Part shown: positions 32,641-38,659 of the stretch, in pieces
Layout: each line of letters starts with the position of its first letter
Numbering within the stretch: position 1 is the first letter of the stretch
Source: Oceanicola sp. S124
GTDB taxonomy: Bacteria; Pseudomonadota; Alphaproteobacteria; Rhodobacterales; Rhodobacteraceae
Assembly: GCF_000220565.1 (NCBI RefSeq)
Contig: NZ_AFPM01000031.1
Span: 1 to 39,751, forward strand
Reading direction: 5' to 3'
Length of the DNA stretch: 39,751 nt
Position numbers and translations under genes: made by a program
Notes under the pieces: model-generated
What the model was told of the DNA's origin: nothing
Database searches by the model: none
The model's input: only the letters and a program-made list of their open reading frames with translations

Positions 32641-33797
32641 GCCTGGTCCTGCCGGTACTTGGCCAGCTTGGCCTCGTCGATCTCGATCCCCAGGCCGGGG
32701 CCGACCGGGGCGGCGATGCAGTCGCCGTCCAGCGCCATCGGCTGCGCGATGATGTCGTCGGTGTAGTAGTTGCCCGCCACCTTGCAGGGGTGGGTCCCCG
32801 CCGGAGCGTTGACCGGGATCACGCTGGGCAGGGTCACGCAGGGCTGGGACAGCACGAAATGCAGGTTCGCCGCATTGCCGATGCCCGACTCGATCGAGCC
32901 GTTGACGTCGCAGGGGATGTTCATAGTCTCGGCGATGGCCGAAACCTTGCGCGCTCCGACATAGCCGCCCGCCTTGGCGAGGTAGATCGAGATCCAGTCG
33001 GCGGCGCCGTTCTGCACCACCTCCATCGCGTCCACCGCGTCCCAGCAGCTTTCGTCCGCCATCACAGGCAGGGCGCCCCGCTGGGTGATGCCGACCATGG
33101 CCGAGAGATTGGCGCCGGGCTGCTCGCAACCATTCGCCCCCGCATCCTTCAGCCGGGCGAGATAGTCGATCCCATCCCGGGCTGTCCGGTAACCTTGATT
33201 GGCGTCCAGACGCATGAAGAAGGCGTCCCCGCCCTCGCGGCGCAGTTCGGCAACCAGCCTGATGTCGCGCTCGGGGTCGACGCCGCCCTTGATCTGCAGC
33301 GCGGTGCAGCCGTCGGCCAGCGCCGCCAGGCCCTCTTCCATCGCCTCGGCGTGGTCCATCAGGCCGACCATATGGGCATAGCGGATGCCCTCGCGGACCT
33401 TGCCGCCCAGCAGGTTGTAGACCGGCTGGCCAAGCACCTTGCCCCAGGCGTCATGCAGCGCGATGTCCAGCGCCAGCTTGGCATAGGAGTTGCCGATGGC
33501 GGCGCGATCCATCGCCTGCCGTGCCGCGTTGACGTCGCAGACATTCATGCCGATCAGGCCCGGCGCCAGCACATCGCGGATCATCGCGACGACGGTGGCC
33601 TGGGTTTCGCCTCCGCGTCGGCCCGCCGCGCCGCCCCAATCGGGCAGCGGCGTGGCCTCGCCCCAGCCGACGACCCCGTCTTCGGTCTCAAGCCGGGTGA
33701 TGACGAAGCCGCCGAGATTCTCGCGCAGCCCCGCCCATTTGAAGTCGCGCCGGACCGGCAGGCGAAGCGGAAAAACCTCGATGCGTTTGATTTTCAT
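32637..33797 (-). CDS. Enolase-superfamily enzyme (mandelate racemase/muconate lactonizing type)
   Basis: A 386-aa MR/MLE-type enzyme that abstracts an alpha-proton next to a carboxylate. Metal ligands D198 (RLDAN), E225 (CEQP) and D248 (ADES) are present, as is a catalytic-type lysine K275 (LAKAGG). The KxK motif at the end of the second strand reads QIK (168-170), so only the second lysine K170 remains, and the reaction may be a racemisation/epimerisation or elimination with altered acid/base set. It is the first gene of the module 2 operon, downstream of an AT-rich control region. In a hydantoinase context an epimerase role is plausible, but the reaction is not predictable from sequence alone. 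Confidence 0.88.
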   Translation of the reverse strand: MKIKRIEVFPLRLPVRRDFKWAGLRENLGGFVITRLETEDGVVGWGEATPLPDWGGAAGRRGGETQATVVAMIRDVLAPGLIGMNVCDVNAARQAMDRAAIGNSYAKLALDIALHDAWGKVLGQPVYNLLGGKVREGIRYAHMVGLMDHAEAMEEGLAALADGCTALQIKGGVDPERDIRLVAELRREGGDAFFMRLDANQGYRTARDGIDYLARLKDAGANGCEQPGANLSAMVGITQRGALPVMADESCWDAVDAMEVVQNGAADWISIYLAKAGGYVGARKVSAIAETMNIPCDVNGSIESGIGNAANLHFVLSQPCVTLPSVIPVNAPAGTHPCKVAGNYYTDDIIAQPMALDGDCIAAPVGPGLGIEIDEAKLAKYRQDQA

Positions 33798-33879
33798 GAT
33801 CTGTCCTTGGTCGATATCCTGCCCGCCCCCGGGGCGGCGCTTTTGGCGGCAGGATCACGGGCAGGCCGGCCAAGGTCAA

Positions 33880-33908
33880 CATGAATATTTCACATTCGAA
33901 AATTCATG
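33880..33908. promoter_or_regulatory. Inverted repeat before the enolase-hyuAB operon
   Basis: CATGAAT (33880-33886) and ATTCATG (33902-33908) form 7-bp arms 15 bp apart, 83 bp before the enolase start codon, in an AT-rich stretch suited to a promoter. The spacing fits a dimeric helix-turn-helix regulator. Which regulator binds is unknown. Confidence 0.45.
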
Positions 33909-34206
33909 AAATCAGATGAACCACCCAGAGAGGCAGGATTCCATGTAACACACTGAATAAACAATGAAAACATTTGTTCGATTGAAATTTAGGCAGTCAT
34001 ATCCCGCTCGACTCCAAGGCATCCCGCCCGAATACGGTTCACCACGAGAGTCCCCAGACAAAGTGGTCGTGACAGGTGCCACCCGACATGAAAACACATA
34101 AGGCAATGTTTTAAAAAAATATTTTTGGAATCTTGCCGCGCACCCCAGCGCGGGCTGCTGCGCCGCCCCTCCCGGTTTGATCGCGAGGATTATTTTCGCT
34201 TACGAT

Positions 34207-34226
34207 ATTTCCTGTGGAAATTTTCC
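34207..34226. promoter_or_regulatory. Overlapping palindromes, candidate XRE-cupin operator
   Basis: ATTTCC-TGT-GGAAAT (34207-34221) is a perfect 6-bp inverted repeat, and its right arm continues as GGAAA-T-TTTCC (34216-34226). The second palindrome closely resembles the box at 36163 in front of the XRE-cupin gene. Confidence 0.45.
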
Positions 34227-34321
34227 CTGAGATCCGGTTTACTCCCCTCAGGCAGGCAGATGTCCGGCCCGGCTCCGCCGACCGGCCCCCCTCCCAAGCA
34301 ATCTCCCCCGGAGAGTCCCTC

Positions 34322-34357
34322 ATGTGGCTCTCCTCTTTGCGGCGCCCGGTCCTCTGA
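34322..34357 (+). CDS. Possible 11-aa leader peptide ahead of the reductase gene
   Basis: An 11-codon ORF (MWLSSLRRPVL) has a well-placed GGAGAG site (34310-34315, 6-nt spacing). Its last codons form the left arm of the terminator hairpin and its stop codon begins in the hairpin loop. A ribosome finishing this ORF would block the hairpin, so translation could allow read-through into the reductase gene. Tiny ORFs arise by chance, so this is a hypothesis. Confidence 0.35.
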   Translation: MWLSSLRRPVL

Positions 34358-34376
34358 CCGGCGCCGCGCTTTTCTT
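34339..34376 (+). terminator. Intrinsic terminator/attenuator upstream of the ferredoxin reductase gene
   Basis: GCGGCGCCCGGT (34339-34350) pairs with ACCGGCGCCGC (34357-34367) with one bulged C and a 6-nt loop, followed by a T-tract TTTTCTT (34370-34376). It is the clearest intrinsic terminator in the window and points toward the reductase gene, 106 bp before its ATG, although no annotated gene lies upstream on this strand. Confidence 0.7.
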
Positions 34377-34482
34377 CCCGGAAGGCCCCGAGGATGACGA
34401 TCGGTCCCGAAACATGCCCTGACCGCCGGTGCTCCGCATCTTGTCCGGGCCTTCCCCGCGGCCGGACCACGACGGAGACCCC

Positions 34483-35724
34483 ATGACCAAGCACACCCTG
34501 ATCGTCGGCGCCTCGCATGCCGGCGTCACCGCAGCCGAAGCGCTGCGCCGCAATGGGTTCGACGGCGCGATCACCCTGCTGTCGGCCGAGGCCTGCCCGC
34601 TGCCCTACCATCGGCCGCCCCTGTCGAAGGCCTATCTCTCTGGCGAGAAGAGCGCCCAGCAGATCGCCCTGCGTGGCGCGACGTTCTACGAGGACAACGC
34701 GATCATCCTGCGCCATGGGCTGCGCGCCGAGGGGCTGGACCCTCGCGCCCGCACCCTGACCGCCGGCGATGAGGTGATCCCCTATGACGACCTGATCCTG
34801 GCCACAGGCGCCCGTCCCCGGCTCCTGCCGGGCAGCGAGCAGATCCGCACCGGGCTGCACCGCCTGCGCGACCTCGCCGACGCCGATGCCCTGGCCCGGC
34901 GTCGGGACAGCGCCAGCCGCCTGGTCATCGCCGGGGGTGGCTTCATCGGCCTTGAAGTCGCCGCGACCTTTGTCAAGCGGGGCGTCGAGGTCATCGTGGT
35001 CGAACCGCAGACCTCGCTGCTGGCCCGCGCCCTGCCCGCCGAAGTCTCGGCCCCGCTGCTGGCACTGCACCGCGCCGCCGGGGTCGAGATCCGGCTGGGC
35101 ACCACCCTGACCCGGCTGATCCACAGCAACGGCCGCCTGACGGGGGTCGAATTGAGCGACGGCACGCAGATTGCCACGGATGACCTGCTGGTCGGCATCG
35201 GCTCGCAAGCGCGGCTTGAGCTGGCGCCGGGCGCAGAAACCCGGTTGGGGGGCTTCGCGGTCGACAGCCATGGCCGCACCTCGCTGCCCCATGTCTGGGC
35301 GATCGGCGACTGCGCCACCCAGGACAACCGCTTTGCCGGTGGCCCGGCGCGGATCGAATCCGTGCAGGCCGCGACCGATCAGGCCCGCGCCACCGGCGCC
35401 GCGCTTGCCGGCAAGACCGATGCGCCCCCGGCCGCTGAGGCGCTGCCCTGGTTCTGGTCCGACCAGTACGACTGGAAGCTGCAGATGGCCGGCTTCATCC
35501 AGCCGGGCGCCGAGGTCGTGCTGCGCGGAGATCCGGCGGCCGGGGCCTTCTCGGTGCTGCACATGCGGGGCGCGCGTCTCTGCGCCACCTTCTCGGTCAA
35601 CCGCGCCGGCGACCATATCCACGCCCGCAAGCTGATCGCCTCGGGCGCGCGCTTCGACGCGGCCGCGCTGACCGATGCCGCAACCCCCCTGAACAAGTGC
35701 CTGATCCCGGAGCCCGCCGCATGA
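34483..35724 (+). CDS. FAD-dependent ferredoxin reductase (putidaredoxin reductase type)
   Basis: A 413-aa NAD(P)H:ferredoxin reductase supplying electrons to the P450 through the [2Fe-2S] ferredoxin. The FAD Rossmann motif is VGASHAG (8-14), followed by PYHRPPLSK (41-49) and ILATGARPR (105-113). The NAD-binding motif is IAGGGFIGLE (149-158), and the second FAD contact WAIGDCA (272-278). The C-terminal dimer-like domain WSDQYDWKLQMAG is typical of PuR/PdR proteins. The start with GGAG upstream is preferred over an ATG 54 bp earlier. It lies across the control region from the P450 operon and overlaps the next gene by ATGA. Confidence 0.94.
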   Translation: MTKHTLIVGASHAGVTAAEALRRNGFDGAITLLSAEACPLPYHRPPLSKAYLSGEKSAQQIALRGATFYEDNAIILRHGLRAEGLDPRARTLTAGDEVIPYDDLILATGARPRLLPGSEQIRTGLHRLRDLADADALARRRDSASRLVIAGGGFIGLEVAATFVKRGVEVIVVEPQTSLLARALPAEVSAPLLALHRAAGVEIRLGTTLTRLIHSNGRLTGVELSDGTQIATDDLLVGIGSQARLELAPGAETRLGGFAVDSHGRTSLPHVWAIGDCATQDNRFAGGPARIESVQAATDQARATGAALAGKTDAPPAAEALPWFWSDQYDWKLQMAGFIQPGAEVVLRGDPAAGAFSVLHMRGARLCATFSVNRAGDHIHARKLIASGARFDAAALTDAATPLNKCLIPEPAA

Positions 35725-36152
35725 GCCACCCGCTGACCCCCGAGGCGACCGCCGCCGCCATCGACCGCCTGCGCCCGGTGCTGGCCAGCCTGCTGGCCCA
35801 GCCCGATGTCGGCCGCGATGGCCTGGCGCTGTCCATCGCCTGCGAAGACGTGACCGGCACCCCGGTCGAACTGGGCGATTTCACCATCGGCGACCTGTCG
35901 TCGAACCCCTACCCCAACGGGCAGATCGCGCGACAGAAGCGCGGCCTGTCGCAGCGCAAGCGGATGGCCGGCGCCATGGTGCCGTCCTGCGAACGCGATC
36001 CGGAGCGCGACAGCGCCTGGACCGGCTCGGCCTGGATCTCGGGGGTGGCCGTCGGCTGCGCCGGCCTGACCGAGGCACAGGACGGCCTGGTGGCCCATTG
36101 GGTCGCCCATGCGCTGCTCTGCGAGGCAGGAATGCCACCCCATGCGCCCTGA
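35721..36152 (+). CDS. Unrecognised 143-aa protein coupled to the reductase gene
   Basis: I do not recognise this protein. It is 143 aa, soluble, without signal peptide or membrane segments, with a basic patch ARQKRGLSQRKR (about residues 70-81) and two to three cysteines (C42, C90, and C108 or C133 region). The C-terminal GSAWISGVAVGCAGLTEAQDG faintly recalls the closing segment of UPF0303/HbpS-like domains, but this is too weak to assign. Translation starts inside the reductase stop codon (ATGA), so the two are co-expressed and it probably assists the P450 pathway. An 84-bp gap with a candidate operator separates it from the regulator gene. Confidence 0.7.
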   Translation: MSHPLTPEATAAAIDRLRPVLASLLAQPDVGRDGLALSIACEDVTGTPVELGDFTIGDLSSNPYPNGQIARQKRGLSQRKRMAGAMVPSCERDPERDSAWTGSAWISGVAVGCAGLTEAQDGLVAHWVAHALLCEAGMPPHAP

Positions 36153-36162
36153 ATTGCGGATC

Positions 36163-36175
36163 GGAAAATTTTTCC
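36163..36175. promoter_or_regulatory. Palindromic box before the XRE-cupin gene
   Basis: GGAAAATTTTTCC is a near-perfect palindrome 61 bp before the regulator start and resembles GGAAATTTTCC at 34216. It is a candidate autoregulatory operator. Confidence 0.45.
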
Positions 36176-36236
36176 TGCCCTTCTCTGCCGGGCCCGGCTA
36201 TGATGCCCGAACGCGTCAGAAGAGCAGCGGTGAAAG

Positions 36237-36947
36237 ATGGAGAACGACCCAGTGATGCCCGCCCTGGAAGCCGACAGCCGTCAGCCCATCGGGCGCCGCC
36301 TGAAGGCCTTGCGCAAGTCCCGCAAGCTGACCCTGACCCGCGTTGCCGAAATGTCCGGCGTCTCGGCCTCGACCCTGTCGAAGATCGAGAACGCGCAGGT
36401 TTCGCCCTCCTTCGACATCATCAAACGGATCTGCGACGGGCTGGACATCGCCATCGAGGACATGATGGGCGATGCCGAACCGGCCCCCGCCCCGGCGATG
36501 AATGGCCGCAAGACAACCACGCTTTCGGGGTCCGGCGCGCGCTTCACCTGTGGCCAGTACGACTACAAGGCCCATGCGACCGAGCTGTTCCGCAAGGGAA
36601 TGGTGCCGCTGGAGCTGCATGTCCGCGCCCGCTCGGTCGAAGAGTTCGACCATTGGTCGCGCCACAACGGAGAGGAGTTCGTCTTCGTCCTCTCGGGCGA
36701 GATCGAGATCCACACAGAACTATATGCTCCCTTCCGCCTGAAGCAGGGCGAAAGTGCCTATTTCGACAGTTCCATGGCGCATATCTACCTCTCGGTCAGC
36801 GCCGAGGATGCCCATGTGCTCTCGGTCTCCTACGATCCGCGGCCCCGGCAGGCGCCGATCTCGGCCTACATGCACGCCGCCGCCCGTCCCGTGGACGAGA
36901 GCGACATGCCCCCGGCCCAGCCCCGCATCGCCGCGCAGCAGCGCTGA
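36237..36947 (+). CDS. XRE-family regulator with C-terminal cupin domain
   Basis: A 236-aa regulator. The Cro/C1-type helix-turn-helix spans residues 18-72 (IGRRLKALRKSRKLTLTRVAEMSGVSASTLSKIENAQ), followed by a Pro/Ala linker and a cupin sensor domain (about 120-205, with HNGEEFVFVLSGEIEIHTE and FRLKQGESAYFDSSMAHIYL). Cupin regulators of this type often bind small carboxylates or amines and control nearby catabolic genes. Two starts are possible: this ATG, or the ATG at 36255, which has a GGAG element 12 bases ahead. Likely targets are the reductase unit and the divergent P450 operon. Confidence 0.9.
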   Translation: MENDPVMPALEADSRQPIGRRLKALRKSRKLTLTRVAEMSGVSASTLSKIENAQVSPSFDIIKRICDGLDIAIEDMMGDAEPAPAPAMNGRKTTTLSGSGARFTCGQYDYKAHATELFRKGMVPLELHVRARSVEEFDHWSRHNGEEFVFVLSGEIEIHTELYAPFRLKQGESAYFDSSMAHIYLSVSAEDAHVLSVSYDPRPRQAPISAYMHAAARPVDESDMPPAQPRIAAQQR

Positions 36948-36966
36948 AGGGCTGGCCGGCGGCGGC

Positions 36967-37893
36967 CTATTCCTCTCCGAGCGCGACTGACCTGGTCGGC
37001 ACCGAGATGTCCTGCCACTGGGACAGGGATGTCACGTAGGGCCCGTTGAACCCGCCCTGGGCCTCGATCTCGCGCAGCAGAACCTGCGCCTTGGGATAGC
37101 TCGAATAGGGCTCGAGCACGACGGTCAGGGCGCCGGTGCCGGTCCGGAACACGCCCAGGCTGTCGGCAGGAACATCCAGGCGCCCCTTCACACGCCTCAG
37201 CAGCGTCTCGACATCAGCTTCGCGCGCGACCGCGCCAAGGGCGACCCCGAAGGCCCCGGGGCCGTCGATAGCCCCGGATTCCAGCGTCACCTGGATCGAG
37301 CGCAGCGCCTCGAGATTGCGCCCCGCCGAAAGCGACCCCAGGGCGCTTGCCCGCAGCAGCTCCTGCTCGGCCTCATCGTAGCGGCCAAGCTGGATCATCG
37401 TGTAGCCGGCGTTGTTCAGCACCTTGACCTGTTCCGTCTCGGGCAGGGCCTCGAGGTCGGCCAGCTGCGCCTCGAACCACTCGGCAGCCACGTCGTAGTC
37501 GCCCTTCTGCAGGGCGATGAAGCCCAGGACGTTCCGTGTCGGGAAGGCCAGCGCGGCGGGGATCTGCTGCTGTTCGCTGGTCTGCTGGGCGCGTTCAAGC
37601 CAGGTCTGCGCCGCCCCGTAGTCGTCCAGACGGCCATAGTAGCGCCCCAGCTCGTAGAACGAACAGAAGTCACCGCTGCCCTCAAGCAGCCCTTCCAGCA
37701 CCGCCGCCTCCGGCACATCCGGGGTCGCCGCCGCGCTGACGGCGGCCACCAGGGATTGCCGCACCGGGCTGTCGATCGAGAACAGGCAGGGGCCCGCCGC
37801 CCGCGCCGCGAAGGGGCCCGCCAGAACCAGGGCACATGCGCCGAGGAGGTGGCGCAGGGGGCATGCCGCCCCGAAGCTCACCTGCCGGGTCAT
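36967..37893 (-). CDS. Secreted TPR-repeat protein, function unknown
   Basis: A 308-aa protein with a signal peptide (hydrophobic LLGACALVLAGPFAARA, cleavage near residue 32). Residues 75-190 hold several degenerate TPR-like helix pairs (FYELGRYYGRLDDYGAAQTWLERA, NVLGFIALQKGDYDVAAEWFEAQL, NNAGYTMIQLGRYDEAEQELLRA). The C-terminal LTVVLEPYSSYPKAQVLLREIEAQGG resembles a SPOR-like peptidoglycan-binding fold, which would place it at the cell envelope; this part is tentative. It overlaps the upstream membrane-protein gene by ATGA and is convergent with the XRE-cupin gene (19 bp apart). Confidence 0.75.
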   Translation of the reverse strand: MTRQVSFGAACPLRHLLGACALVLAGPFAARAAGPCLFSIDSPVRQSLVAAVSAAATPDVPEAAVLEGLLEGSGDFCSFYELGRYYGRLDDYGAAQTWLERAQQTSEQQQIPAALAFPTRNVLGFIALQKGDYDVAAEWFEAQLADLEALPETEQVKVLNNAGYTMIQLGRYDEAEQELLRASALGSLSAGRNLEALRSIQVTLESGAIDGPGAFGVALGAVAREADVETLLRRVKGRLDVPADSLGVFRTGTGALTVVLEPYSSYPKAQVLLREIEAQGGFNGPYVTSLSQWQDISVPTRSVALGEE

Positions 37894-38441
37894 CGCGTCG
37901 GGTCCTCCAGCAGCAGGGCGGCAGGCGCGAAGGTGGCGCGGTTCAGGGCATCGCTCTGCGCGGCCAGCCCCTCGGACCGCCGCTCCAGTTGGGCCAGCTG
38001 ACGCGCCTGGTCGGCCTGGATCGTCACCAACTCGCGAAGGACCTGCTCAAGCGGATCCAGCTTGATCGTCAGCCGGTCGCCCGTGATCACCTCAAGCTCC
38101 ATGCCCTGCTGATAGAGTGCGGCCGGCCCGCGGACCACGAAGCCGATCTTGCCCGCCAGCTCTGCGTCCAGCACCGCGTTGGCGCGGGTGAAGCGTTCAG
38201 GGGCGAGATCGACGGTGATCTTCGCCGGCTTGGTATAGATGCTGTAGAAGATGCCAAGCGTGATCACGAAGGCCGACAGCGCCAGAAAGCCGAAGCCCGC
38301 CCGGACCCGCAGCCGCTGCGTTCCCAACCGCGCCTCGCCCGCCGAGACCACGTCCTTCAGCAGGTCGGCCGCCAGCCACATGCAGGCGACGGCGAAGCCC
38401 AGGAAGCCGAGCTGCACCAATCCAATCAGAATTTGTCCCAT
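37890..38441 (-). CDS. Two-helix membrane protein of unknown function
   Basis: A 183-aa protein with transmembrane segments at about 4-26 and 50-70, then a periplasmic or cytoplasmic domain ending in a predicted coiled coil (LEQVLRELVTIQADQARQLAQLERRSEGLAAQ). I do not recognise the family. The ATG at 38441 was chosen because it starts the first membrane helix; the 45 upstream codons are not helix-forming. It is translationally coupled to the TPR protein and the two may work as a pair at the envelope. Confidence 0.7.
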   Translation of the reverse strand: MGQILIGLVQLGFLGFAVACMWLAADLLKDVVSAGEARLGTQRLRVRAGFGFLALSAFVITLGIFYSIYTKPAKITVDLAPERFTRANAVLDAELAGKIGFVVRGPAALYQQGMELEVITGDRLTIKLDPLEQVLRELVTIQADQARQLAQLERRSEGLAAQSDALNRATFAPAALLLEDPTR

Positions 38442-38659
38442 AAATCCCTCACCAAAGATTTGCTGATCTGGAAATGCCGGGACGCATGCGCCCCGGCGGC
38501 CGTGACTAAATTTTCGGTGTTGAATGCCCGTCAGCCTATCACAGGATCCCCACCGGCCAAAGCGGACAGATGCCACAAGGCGTCACATCCCTCGCCGCTT
38601 GCCCGAACCCCGGCAGATTGGTAAGAAAACCTGACCACAGGATCCGGGAGAGAACCGCC

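Larger units (their letters stand above)
33798..34482. other. AT-rich divergent control region of module 2
   Basis: 685 bp between the divergent enolase and ferredoxin-reductase genes. The part 33870-34230 is strikingly AT-rich for this genome and includes AAAAATATTTTT (34115-34126). Palindromes are at 33880-33908 and 34207-34226. The end near the reductase gene contains an 11-codon ORF and an intrinsic terminator. The longer open frames here look accidental. Confidence 0.7.

Noticed and set aside
30568..33129. 853-aa HyuA with an N-terminal extension
   Set aside because: The extension is the out-of-frame shadow of the enolase gene; the conserved ATPase loop starts only after the ATG at 32640.
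33912..34397. Short open frames in the AT-rich control region
   Set aside because: Their translations show no coding character, no ribosome sites of note and no similarity to known proteins.
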